Shown here piece by piece: positions 42,555 through 50,236 of a stretch of DNA of 64,000 bases. This stretch comes from Winogradskyella jejuensis (lineage in GTDB: Bacteria > Bacteroidota > Bacteroidia > Flavobacteriales > Flavobacteriaceae), in assembly GCF_900129745.1 (NCBI RefSeq), contig NZ_FQWS01000001.1:806001-870000 (forward strand), read 5' to 3'. A program made the position numbers and the translations under genes. The first letter of the stretch is position 1. Each line of letters opens with the position of its first letter. Below the pieces are notes generated by a model. The model was not told the DNA's origin. It made no database searches and saw only the letters and a list, made by a program, of their open reading frames with translations.

Positions 42555-45380
42555 CTAGCGTTTCAATGTAAAATGAGAAGTAAAGGTTCTTGAGCTACCA
42601 TCATTTCCTAAATAGTCCACTCTAAACCAATAATCACTAGTAGGCATTAGTGCACCATTATAAGTTCCATTCCAACCGGTTCCTCTAGGACTTATGGTTT
42701 TTAATAATTTACCAAACCTATCGAATATATATATTCGAGCAATCGTTTGATTACTTAAACATTCGATATTCCATGAGTCATTAAAACCATCTCCATTAGG
42801 TGTGAAAAACTTTGGATAGTCTAAAACACGAAATATTTCTATAGCATCTATACTACAATTATTAATTTGACGTGCTCTAATAATATGTTCATCACAACCT
42901 CTAATATTTGAAAACGTATTTTGAGTCGTCCAAATACCATTGTCTAATTGATACTCATACATCCCATCACCTCCAGTTACAGTAGCAACTACCATTTGAT
43001 TATCACTAAATGGTTCCGAAATCAATTCAACAGAAAGTTCCAATTCGTTTACCGGTAAAACCTCTATTTCTTTCTCAATTGCCGAAGCACATTGATTTGG
43101 GTTTGGAGTAAAAATATATTCTGTAGTTATTTGATTATTTACAGGTTCTGACCAATTTCCTGTAATTCCCTCATTAGAGACATTAGGCAAAATCAAATCT
43201 GTATCTCCTTGACAAATAAAATCTGGTAGACTAAATGATGGTATTGTAGGCTGAAGCACTTCAATTATTAATGAGCCACTCGCTACACAACCTTGACCAG
43301 CATCCGGCGTAAAAGTATACGTTGTGGTGTTTTGATTGTCTAATGCTGGCGACCATATGCCGGTAATTCCATTATTTGAAACAAGTGGTAATTCTTGCAA
43401 AAACTCACCTGGGCATATAGGATTAACGAAGTCAAATTCTGGAATACTATTAGGAATAACTGTAATTGTTAAATCTGTAGTATTAGCACATTCGCCAGCA
43501 TTTGGCGTAAATGTATAAGTGGTAGTTGTTGTATTATTTAGAGCAGGTGACCACGTTCCGGCAATTCCATTATTAGAAGCTGTTGGTAATGGTGCTAATG
43601 CTTCACCTTCACAAATAGGATTAATTGGGTCAAAAATTGGTAATACAGGTATATCCACTACAACATCTAGTGTGGTTGCGACGGCACATTCTCCAGCATT
43701 TGGCGTAAATGTATATGTAGTTGTAATGGTATTATTTGGAGCTGGAGACCATGTTCCTGTAATTCCGTTATTGGATGTCGTTGGCAGTGGTGCTAAAGCT
43801 TCGCCTTCACAAATAGAGTCAATTGCGTCGAAAACTGGCAATACAGGTGTATTGACTATAATATCTAATGTTGTAGACGTCGCACATTCGCCTACATTTG
43901 GTGTAAAAGTATACGTGGTTGTAGTGGTATTATTTAAAGCGGGTGACCATGTTCCTGTAATTCCATCGTTAGAAGTCGTTGGCAATGGCGCTAAAGCTTC
44001 ACCTTCGCAAATAGGTGCCACAGTATCAAAACTTGGAATAACTGGTGTCGTAACATCAATTTGTAGCGTAGCTGTATCCACACAACCTTGCCCAGTGTCT
44101 GGCATAAACGTATATGTAGTCGTCGCCATATTGTTAAGAGCTGGTGACCATGTGCCAGTAATTCCATTATTAGAAGTCGTTGGCAATGCAGTTAGTGTTT
44201 CTCCTTGGCAAATGGGAGCTACAGTATTAAATGTCGGTAACGTAAGCGGAATGACAACAATATCTGTAGTAATAGTATTTGCACAGTCAATATTTGGTGT
44301 AAATGTATAAGTTGTTGTTTGTGTATTATTTAAAGCGGGTGACCATGTTCCTGTTATACCCTCAAGAGACGTTGTTGGTAATGATGTTAATGAGCCTCCT
44401 TCGCAAATTTGAGAAACAACATTAAAAGTAGGGGTTTGGTTTGGTAAAACCGTTAGAATAAAATCATCTACTGTTGTATCTCCGCAAACATCTCCAATTG
44501 TCACAGTGTATGTTGTACTACTATTTGGAGAAAATGATGGATTTGCAATATTAGGATTGCTTACTCCGTTTGTTGGAGACCAAGAATAGGTTACACCACT
44601 TGGAATCGTAGCGTCTACTTGAATGTTATCATTTTCGCAAATGGTTTCATCCTGAAGCTGCAAATTATCTATAAATGAAATACTATTAAAGCATACCTGA
44701 TGTAAGTTAGATAAACCTCCTGTTGAGCCTACAAAACCAAAAAAGATACTATCATCACCTGAAAAAATAGTGTTCTTTACGTCTTGATTTAAACTTAACC
44801 TTAACACACAATCAAAATAGACATTAAGCGTGGTTGTGGAAGCTATCCATTCAATTTTTATTTCATGCGTAGTGCCATCTTCAATATTAATAGATGTATT
44901 GCTAGCTTGTACTGGACCAGCCAAATTATCAGCACTATTATGAAATGGATTACCATTGCGCATTATAGCAATATGGTCAAAAGACGGGTCGGCTAAAAGC
45001 CCTTCTTGAGGAGTATTATTTAAATACGTATCAAACTCGACAACTAATGAGGGTGATATTCCCTGATAACCTAACCCACCTCCAAGACCGCCAATTAATG
45101 GTGTAGCATCCCGTTTGAAGACTAAGGCCATGCCGTCTGCACCATTTGCATCTTTACTACCAAAATTATTTTGATAATTAATAGTAAAATCATCATCAAA
45201 ATCTATGGCATTATCATACCAAACACCACCAGATTGATTTAAAAGGTCAGGAGTGATAATAAAACAATTATTACCTAGGCTTTGAGCATCTCCTACAGTT
45301 GTTGCATTGAGTTGTGCATGTAGCAAAGAACATGAAAAATATAAGGATATGAAGACTATATAATTTTTTGTGCTCAACAT
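42555..45380 (-). CDS. Lectin-like T9SS type B secreted repeat protein
   Basis: A 941-aa secreted protein. Signal peptide MLSTKNYIVFISLYFSCSLLHAQ; residues about 25-245 form a legume-lectin-like (L-type lectin) domain (DGMALVFKRDATPLIGGLGGGLGYQGI; SLVVEFDTYLN). A PKD-like segment follows (residues 245-312), then seven tandem repeats of about 66 residues (318-776), each containing GITGTWSPALNN-TTTYTFTPN and ICEGE. The end (residues about 855-941, FFTPNGDGFNDSWNIECL, IYIFDRFGKLLKTISP) is the type B gliding-motility/T9SS C-terminal sorting domain. A surface adhesin binding glycans is likely from the domains; the ligand is unknown. Stop codons of this gene and the polymerase gene are 2 bases apart. 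Confidence 0.92.
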   Translation of the reverse strand: MLSTKNYIVFISLYFSCSLLHAQLNATTVGDAQSLGNNCFIITPDLLNQSGGVWYDNAIDFDDDFTINYQNNFGSKDANGADGMALVFKRDATPLIGGLGGGLGYQGISPSLVVEFDTYLNNTPQEGLLADPSFDHIAIMRNGNPFHNSADNLAGPVQASNTSINIEDGTTHEIKIEWIASTTTLNVYFDCVLRLSLNQDVKNTIFSGDDSIFFGFVGSTGGLSNLHQVCFNSISFIDNLQLQDETICENDNIQVDATIPSGVTYSWSPTNGVSNPNIANPSFSPNSSTTYTVTIGDVCGDTTVDDFILTVLPNQTPTFNVVSQICEGGSLTSLPTTSLEGITGTWSPALNNTQTTTYTFTPNIDCANTITTDIVVIPLTLPTFNTVAPICQGETLTALPTTSNNGITGTWSPALNNMATTTYTFMPDTGQGCVDTATLQIDVTTPVIPSFDTVAPICEGEALAPLPTTSNDGITGTWSPALNNTTTTTYTFTPNVGECATSTTLDIIVNTPVLPVFDAIDSICEGEALAPLPTTSNNGITGTWSPAPNNTITTTYTFTPNAGECAVATTLDVVVDIPVLPIFDPINPICEGEALAPLPTASNNGIAGTWSPALNNTTTTTYTFTPNAGECANTTDLTITVIPNSIPEFDFVNPICPGEFLQELPLVSNNGITGIWSPALDNQNTTTYTFTPDAGQGCVASGSLIIEVLQPTIPSFSLPDFICQGDTDLILPNVSNEGITGNWSEPVNNQITTEYIFTPNPNQCASAIEKEIEVLPVNELELSVELISEPFSDNQMVVATVTGGDGMYEYQLDNGIWTTQNTFSNIRGCDEHIIRARQINNCSIDAIEIFRVLDYPKFFTPNGDGFNDSWNIECLSNQTIARIYIFDRFGKLLKTISPRGTGWNGTYNGALMPTSDYWFRVDYLGNDGSSRTFTSHFTLKR
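43053..44429 (-). repeat. Seven tandem repeats within the lectin-like gene
   Basis: Repeat units of about 198 bp encode residues 318-776 of the T9SS protein (approximate starts at residues 318, 383, 450, 516, 582, 648, 715). The middle three (450-647) are closest to each other, and the outermost are most diverged, a pattern expected from recent internal duplication. Confidence 0.85.
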
Positions 45381-45471
45381 TTAAAGTTTAATGTATGAAG
45401 ATATTAAAGAATACAGTCAGGCACAATAGAATTAACTTATTGTATAGTTTTTGTATGGTTAATAAACGGAA

Positions 45472-45678
45472 CTAATCCTCAATATACTCTAGGATATCAC
45501 TTGGCTGACAGTCTAGTGCTTTACAAATAGCTTCTAATGTAGAAAATCGTATAGCCTTAGCTTTACCCGATTTTAATATGGAAAGATTTGCCTCGGTAAT
45601 GCCTATGATTTCTGCGAGTTCTTTGCTTTTCATGTTGCGTTCTGAGAGCACTATGTCTAAATTTACTTTTATAGACAT
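45472..45678 (-). CDS. Small XRE-family repressor, YozG-like
   Basis: A 68-aa protein that is just a helix-turn-helix (MSIKVNLDIVLSERNMKSKELAEIIGITEANLSILKSGKAKAIRFSTLEAICKALDCQPSDILEYIED in pieces). This is the Cro/cI-type HTH_26 class. It is 3 bases after the last of three DUF2975 genes and is last in the operon. It is the likely DNA-binding protein for the twin palindromes at the operon promoter (inference). Confidence 0.9.
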   Translation of the reverse strand: MSIKVNLDIVLSERNMKSKELAEIIGITEANLSILKSGKAKAIRFSTLEAICKALDCQPSDILEYIED

Positions 45679-45681
45679 GGC

Positions 45682-46206
45682 TTATATAGTTAATTCATTA
45701 TCCTCTTCTACTTCTTTTCCGCGCTTAAAAATTTCAGCCAAAATATAAAAGGCTAGACCAGCAGGAATTAAAAACGTAAATTCTGCTTTGAGTTCATTAA
45801 AAAAGTTAAACGTAGACTCTCCAATTAAAGCAAGTAAAAAACGTAATACTAAGACATTTACCGTGTACCAAATAAAGATGTTTCCTATCTTTTTGAAATA
45901 ACAGATGTTCTTATCACTAAAATAGTTACCATTTTCAATTTCTTTCAAAATAGATAAGAAATAACTAAAGCCATAAATAAGATAGCCTCGCCAGAAAAAT
46001 AAAGCCGCACTAATAATATAGTAACTCCATTCTATAGCATTTTTTGAGGTAAACCAGTTTTCGCTTTTGTCTGCAGTCCTAGCCCAATTCTGAAATTTTT
46101 CAAACTGATTAAAATCGAACTCTCGCATATCGTTTAAGAGGACAGAAACTGCTGCCAGTAAAACTCCCCAAGTTATAATCGTTAGTATGTTTGTGTTTTC
46201 TTTCAT
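45682..46206 (-). CDS. DUF2975 membrane protein (paralogue 1)
   Basis: A 174-aa protein with about four transmembrane helices (LTIITWGVLLAAVSVLL; WSYYIISAALFFWRGYLIYG; IFIWYTVNVLVLRFLLAL; FLIPAGLAFYILAEIF). A conserved cytoplasmic block IENGNYFSDKNICYFKKIG precedes helix 3. The C-terminus is EEDNELTI, shared with the two neighbouring paralogues. Function unknown; DUF2975 genes often accompany a small XRE regulator. 2 bases after paralogue 2. Confidence 0.85.
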   Translation of the reverse strand: MKENTNILTIITWGVLLAAVSVLLNDMREFDFNQFEKFQNWARTADKSENWFTSKNAIEWSYYIISAALFFWRGYLIYGFSYFLSILKEIENGNYFSDKNICYFKKIGNIFIWYTVNVLVLRFLLALIGESTFNFFNELKAEFTFLIPAGLAFYILAEIFKRGKEVEEDNELTI

Positions 46207-46208
46207 AA

Positions 46209-46718
46209 TTATACAGTTAAATCATTTTCCTCTTTTATAGCCTTAGCATCTCTAAGAACCGTACTCATAAGCATTAAAAACAATCCTATGGCTATTAAAA
46301 ACAAATAGACCAATGCTTTCTCACTTAAACCAATTGAAAATTGAAATTTAAAAAACACATCACTTATTACATTAACACACCATGCAGAAACTCCAGTAAT
46401 AATCATAAGTTTTCCAGAAATGGATAGTACTTTTATAAGTTCACCATTATAAAAATCTTTTTTTAAAAATAACTTAGTAGCCTTTCTCAAATTCCAAAGT
46501 GCCTTAATAAAAATAGCATAAACTCCAAGCCTTAAGATTGTGTAAACATAAAGCATAGCCTCAGTCTTAAAATTGATTAAGTCCACCTCTAGATTGATAA
46601 AATCCTGTTTTATACCAAAGAGGAGCGTTACGAAAAAGAAAATCCCCAAACCAATAGCTATTAGTAGAAGGAAAATAATAACATTTAGTATAAAATAAAG
46701 TGTTTTTATAGAGTTCAT
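46209..46718 (-). CDS. DUF2975 membrane protein (paralogue 2)
   Basis: A 169-aa four-helix membrane protein (helix 1 LYFILNVIIFLLLIAIGLGIFFFV; final helix VYLFLIAIGLFLMLMSTVL). Carries the same block before helix 3 (FLKKDFYNGELIKVLSISGK) and the C-terminal tail KEENDLTV. Moderately diverged from its neighbours, so the duplication is old. 2 bases from each neighbour in a tight operon. Confidence 0.85.
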   Translation of the reverse strand: MNSIKTLYFILNVIIFLLLIAIGLGIFFFVTLLFGIKQDFINLEVDLINFKTEAMLYVYTILRLGVYAIFIKALWNLRKATKLFLKKDFYNGELIKVLSISGKLMIITGVSAWCVNVISDVFFKFQFSIGLSEKALVYLFLIAIGLFLMLMSTVLRDAKAIKEENDLTV

Positions 46719-46720
46719 AA

Positions 46721-47281
46721 TTATATAGTTAAATCGTTTTCTTGTTTTAAAAGTCTTCCGTTTTCAAACGCGTTACTAAATACCAACAAAAACAATCCTA
46801 TAATTAATAAGAATAAATTGAAATTCTCAATTGAAGATGCTACAGCTGCTGATTGATGCCCAGTTCCGAAATTTCCGCCAATTACCGAAACATTGGCGTA
46901 AGTACTAAAAACAAAAGCGGTTATGATTCGAATTAATCCAGTACCAAGTGCAATTATTACGAATAAGCGACCAGATTTTTTTAGATTTCTAATAACGTCT
47001 TCAGAATAAAACTGTCGTTTTTGTAGAGGTTCAATACACTTCTTAAGGTAATAAATTGACACAATGAACAAGATAAAACCTAATAAATTAGTAAAAGGTA
47101 CTATCCAAATGTTCCAAGAATAAAATGAATCAAACATCATAGTATAGCCTTGAAACATTAAGGGTATTGATTCTGGAGAAATGAAGAACATCAAAATTAG
47201 AGCAAACACAGCAATTGAAAACGCTATCATTCCCCAAAACAACAAATTAATTAAGTTTTTTAACAAGCCAATAGTTTTCAT
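46721..47281 (-). CDS. DUF2975 membrane protein (paralogue 3)
   Basis: A 186-aa four-helix protein, first gene of the XRE/DUF2975 operon. The conserved block is CIEPLQKRQFYSEDVIRNLKKSGR and the tail is LKQENDLTI. I chose the ATG at 47281 (MKTIGLLKNLINLLFWG); the frame extends to a TTG at 47305 which is the end of the -7 promoter box, so it would not be transcribed. The leader of about 15 bases carries one operator palindrome. Confidence 0.85.
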   Translation of the reverse strand: MKTIGLLKNLINLLFWGMIAFSIAVFALILMFFISPESIPLMFQGYTMMFDSFYSWNIWIVPFTNLLGFILFIVSIYYLKKCIEPLQKRQFYSEDVIRNLKKSGRLFVIIALGTGLIRIITAFVFSTYANVSVIGGNFGTGHQSAAVASSIENFNLFLLIIGLFLLVFSNAFENGRLLKQENDLTI

Positions 47282-47283
47282 AA

Positions 47284-47336
47284 AATTATTGTTTTTCAAT
47301 AACAAATATATAAAAATTATTGTTTTTCAATAATTT
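47284..47336. promoter_or_regulatory. Twin palindromic operators of the DUF2975/XRE operon
   Basis: Two copies of TTATTG-TTTTT-CAATAA are centred at 47294 and 47325, 31 bp apart (about three helical turns). Copy 2 extends to 8-bp arms AATTATTG/CAATAATT. Copy 2 overlaps the -33 TTG and copy 1 lies at and just past the expected transcription start, so both would block the promoter. Confidence 0.72.
47303..47330 (-). promoter_or_regulatory. Promoter of the DUF2975/XRE operon
   Basis: On the minus strand TTG (47330-47328) and TATATTTG (47310-47303) are separated by 17 bases, a good match to the Bacteroidota promoter (-33 TTG, -7 TAnnTTTG). The expected start of transcription is near 47297, inside operator copy 1. 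Confidence 0.65.
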
Positions 47337-47387
47337 TTATATATCATATTTTAGTGAACTAATACTTTTTCAACTTAGAAATAATTC

Positions 47388-47395
47388 TACCTTTG
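47388..47395 (+). promoter_or_regulatory. Probable -7 promoter box for the BtuB-like receptor
   Basis: TACCTTTG matches TAnnTTTG, 18 bases before the ATG at 47414. A TTG within it is in frame with the receptor, which gives a false upstream start. Confidence 0.5.
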
Positions 47396-47413
47396 CCGAA
47401 AATTAGACTTAAA

Positions 47414-49246
47414 ATGAGCTTTAAAACCAATTTTCTTTACATAGCTATATCAGTACTAGGAACTTGCACTCTATTCGCACAAAACCTACCTTTAGAAGAA
47501 TTAGATTCGGTTACTGTAACCTCTACACAGCGTATTAATCTACCCTTCAAAAAAAATTCTAGAACTATAACTATTATTACCAAGGCAGATATTAAAAACA
47601 GTGCTGCAGTTAACGTTGCAGATTTGTTACAACAAGTGGCTGGTGTAGATATTCGTCGTCGTGGTACAGGCGGAAGCCAAGCTGACCTTTATATTCGTGG
47701 CGGTGGTTTTGACCAAACGCTTTTACTAATCGATGGCATAAAAATGGACGACTCCCAAACAGGACATCATACCATGAATGCGGCACTACCTGTAGAAGTT
47801 ATTGAGCGTATAGAAATCGTAAAAGGCCCAGCAGCTCGTGTTTTTGGACAGAATGCATTTACAGGAGCCATTAATATTGTGACTAAAAAAACTGTGGAAA
47901 ACACGGTTTCTGCAAATATAGAAGCAGGTTCGTTTGGACAATTAAACGGAAATGTAACTGCCGGTGTAGATTTAGAAAATTCATCCCACATTGTTCATGT
48001 TGGGCGTGTCACTTCTGAAGGCTATCGCTTTAACTCGGACTACGATAATGCCAACTATTTTATAAAAAGCACCTTTAACGAAGACAAGCAACCTATACAA
48101 ATGATTGCCACGTTTATGGAGCGTAAATTTGGTGCACAAAACTTTTACACACCGCCAAGTCGTGGATTTACCGAATACGAAGAAACTCAAAACAGCTTAG
48201 TTGCCTTTACGACCACTTTTAAAAACGAAAAATTTAAAATATCGCCGCGTATGTATTGGAGACGTAACCAAGACATGTTTTTATTAAGGCGGGAAGACCC
48301 TTCATTTTTTAGAAACTTTCACATCACAAATAAAGTCGGTGCAGAAGCCAATGCATCATATAGTTCAAATTTAGGAATTACAGGTTTTGGTCTAGATTTA
48401 GCAAGCGTATCTATTAATAGTAACAACTTAGGAAATAGAGACCGTTTTATGGCTACTGCGTTCTTAGAACATCGTTTTAAATTAGATGATGGCAAATTAG
48501 ATATTACACCGGGCGTGGCTATGACCTATTTTTCAGACTTTAAGTTTAATGCCTTCCCCGGAATTGACATAGGATATGCTATTACAAATAACCTAAGAGC
48601 TTATGGTAATGTTGGTTTTACCTACAGAATACCAACGTATACAGATTTGTTTTACAGCGATCCAGCAACTGCCGGAAATCCAGATTTAGAACCCGAAGAA
48701 GCTTTTGCCCAAGAAATAGGCTTAAAATACTTCTCTCCAAAATTTAACGCATCTATTGCTGTGTTTAATAGAGATGCCGAAAATTTAATAGATTACATCA
48801 GACCTAACGTAAACGAAGGTATTTTTACAGCTACAAATATTAGAGAAGTGAATACTAAAGGTCTTGAATTTGATGCTGCTTATAATTTTAAAATTTCAGA
48901 ATTTAATCAGACGCTAGGTTTTGGTTATTCTTATTTAGACGATAATATAATGGACCAAAATCCTGAATTATCTAGGTATTCTTTAAATACATTAAGGCAT
49001 CAATTTATTACAAGATTAAGTACACAATTGTTTAAAAACTTACGCCAAAATATTGTTTACAAACATGCTGAACGTACTACAGGCCAAAGTTATAATGTTT
49101 GGGACGCTTCATTGGTAATGAAACTAAAACAAATGGAATTCACTGTTACAGCTAGCAATATTTTTGACGCAGATTATATCGAGGCTGGTTTTGTTCCTAT
49201 GCCACCAAGCAATGTGTTATTCGGGTTGCGATATACACTAAACTAA
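47414..49246 (+). CDS. TonB-dependent receptor, BtuB-like
   Basis: A 610-aa outer-membrane receptor without a regulatory-like N-terminal domain. Signal peptide MSFKTNFLYIAISVLGTCTLFAQ, a possible TonB box (LDSVTVTSTQRI), a plug (VADLLQQVAGVDIRRRGTGGSQADLYIRGGGFDQTLLLIDGIKM; IEIVKGPAARVFGQNAFTGAINI), and a short barrel ending VLFGLRYTLN. Size and plug resemble cobalamin receptors (BtuB class), but no cobalamin riboswitch is seen upstream and no B12 gene is near, so the substrate is open. I chose the ATG at 47414 over a TTG at 47393 inside the -7 box. Confidence 0.88.
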   Translation: MSFKTNFLYIAISVLGTCTLFAQNLPLEELDSVTVTSTQRINLPFKKNSRTITIITKADIKNSAAVNVADLLQQVAGVDIRRRGTGGSQADLYIRGGGFDQTLLLIDGIKMDDSQTGHHTMNAALPVEVIERIEIVKGPAARVFGQNAFTGAINIVTKKTVENTVSANIEAGSFGQLNGNVTAGVDLENSSHIVHVGRVTSEGYRFNSDYDNANYFIKSTFNEDKQPIQMIATFMERKFGAQNFYTPPSRGFTEYEETQNSLVAFTTTFKNEKFKISPRMYWRRNQDMFLLRREDPSFFRNFHITNKVGAEANASYSSNLGITGFGLDLASVSINSNNLGNRDRFMATAFLEHRFKLDDGKLDITPGVAMTYFSDFKFNAFPGIDIGYAITNNLRAYGNVGFTYRIPTYTDLFYSDPATAGNPDLEPEEAFAQEIGLKYFSPKFNASIAVFNRDAENLIDYIRPNVNEGIFTATNIREVNTKGLEFDAAYNFKISEFNQTLGFGYSYLDDNIMDQNPELSRYSLNTLRHQFITRLSTQLFKNLRQNIVYKHAERTTGQSYNVWDASLVMKLKQMEFTVTASNIFDADYIEAGFVPMPPSNVLFGLRYTLN

Positions 49247-49265
49247 AAAAAAGGCTTTAAAATTT

Positions 49266-49303
49266 AAAAGCTGTCTAAAACATATTTTTAGACAGCTTTT
49301 TTG
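49266..49303 (+). terminator. Terminator after the BtuB-like receptor
   Basis: 15-bp perfect stem AAAAGCTGTCTAAAA/TTTTAGACAGCTTTT with a CATAT loop, followed by a T-rich run. Confidence 0.9.
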
Positions 49304-49378
49304 TTTGCGTATATTTCAAAAAATATTTACGGTCTACTGTAACAAAACCAAAGTTTTATCTACTGATATATAGAAAGT

Positions 49379-49420
49379 AAATTGAACCTGCGTATTCTAA
49401 ACGTTCAATTTTATTTGAAC
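49379..49420 (+). repeat. Competing inverted-repeat segments in the flotillin leader
   Basis: AAATTGAAC (49379-49387) pairs with GTTCAATTT (49403-49411); the GTTCAA of the latter can instead pair with TTGAAC at 49415-49420. The two hairpins exclude each other. Function unknown. Confidence 0.4.
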
Positions 49421-49591
49421 TAACCATCAAAAAACTTCAAACACATCCTAATTACAGGAATTCAAATGCATCTTTTTTATAAAAATGTACCATTTTTTGA
49501 CGGCTAAACTCAAGCAGAATAACTTTCATTTCTACAATCAAAAACTAATTTTCGGTTGTATATTTATTAATTCATCTAAAGCCTTGTAATT

Positions 49592-50218
49592 ATGATAGAC
49601 TGGTTTTCTAATTTGGAGTTTTTCTCTAAAGTGTATTGGAGTATTGCGCTAATTGGCTCAATTGTATTCGTAGTTGTAATGCTTATGGCATTTGCAGGTG
49701 GAGATGCTGATGATATTGGTGATTTAGATTCTGACATGGATGCCGATATTGGTGCTGGTTTTCAGTTTATAAGTTTTAAAAATTTAGTAGGCTTCTTTAC
49801 CATTTTTGGTTGGAGTGGTATTGCTTGTATCGATGCTGGTCTAGGGACTATTCCTACGGTTATTATTTCTGTAGTTTGTGGACTGCTAATGATGCTTATT
49901 ATGGCAACACTATTCTATTTTATTTACAAACTGAGCGATAGTGGTACGTTAGATTATAAAAACGCTATTGATGCCGTTGGCGAAGTTTATTTAACCATTG
50001 GCTCAGACCGCTCTAAAATGGGCAAAGTTAGCGTAACTATACAAGGCACAATGCGCGAGCTAGATGCCCTTACTGATTCTCTTACTGATTTAAAATCTGG
50101 TACTATTATAAAAGTCGTCGATGTGACCTCCAACGGTATTTTAATCGTAACTCAAAACAAAAAGCCTATAGAGGCTTTACAACTTGACATGAATGACACC
50201 AAAAAATTAAATGCTTAA
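49592..50218 (+). CDS. NfeD/YuaF-like membrane OB-fold protein
   Basis: A 208-aa membrane protein partner of flotillins. It has an N-terminal helix (VYWSIALIGSIVFVVVMLMAFAGG), an Asp-rich extracytoplasmic stretch (DADDIGDLDSDMDADIG), two further helices (LVGFFTIFGWSGIACI; VIISVVCGLLMMLIMATLFYFIY), then a C-terminal OB-fold (VGEVYLTIGSDRSKMGKVSVTIQGTMRELDAL) of the NfeD type. 18 bases before the flotillin gene. Likely helps stabilise or localise flotillin assemblies. Confidence 0.88.
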   Translation: MIDWFSNLEFFSKVYWSIALIGSIVFVVVMLMAFAGGDADDIGDLDSDMDADIGAGFQFISFKNLVGFFTIFGWSGIACIDAGLGTIPTVIISVVCGLLMMLIMATLFYFIYKLSDSGTLDYKNAIDAVGEVYLTIGSDRSKMGKVSVTIQGTMRELDALTDSLTDLKSGTIIKVVDVTSNGILIVTQNKKPIEALQLDMNDTKKLNA

Positions 50219-50236
50219 TATCTTAAATACTAACCT

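Larger units (their letters stand above)
49247..49591. other. Intergenic leader region upstream of the flotillin operon
   Basis: 345 bases without a gene between the BtuB-like receptor and the NfeD-like gene. The first part is a terminator (49266-49303). A set of TTGAAC/GTTCAA segments at 49379-49420 can form alternative hairpins. No perfect TAnnTTTG box is present; TAACTTTC at 49519 and TAATTTTC at 49546 are near misses. I see no small ORF or known RNA. Confidence 0.6.

Noticed and set aside
43519-44310. 263-residue open frame on the plus strand, antisense to the lectin-like gene
   Set aside because: It mirrors the tandem repeats of the real gene, has no independent domain, and its repeats follow the opposite strand's coding pattern. 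The minus-strand gene has a signal peptide and T9SS tail, so the antisense frame is an artefact.
43053-44429. Regular repeats that might be a CRISPR array
   Set aside because: Period is about 198 bp, the repeats are coding and in frame, and no cas genes are near.
45472-47281. XRE plus small membrane proteins as a toxin-antitoxin system
   Set aside because: Three paralogous four-helix proteins of 169-186 aa do not look like toxins, and DUF2975/XRE loci are widespread. I cannot exclude it, but there is no positive evidence.
47284-47413. Cobalamin riboswitch before the BtuB-like receptor
   Set aside because: Only about 130 bases lie between the divergent genes, filled by two palindromes and promoters; no B12-box-like structure is visible.
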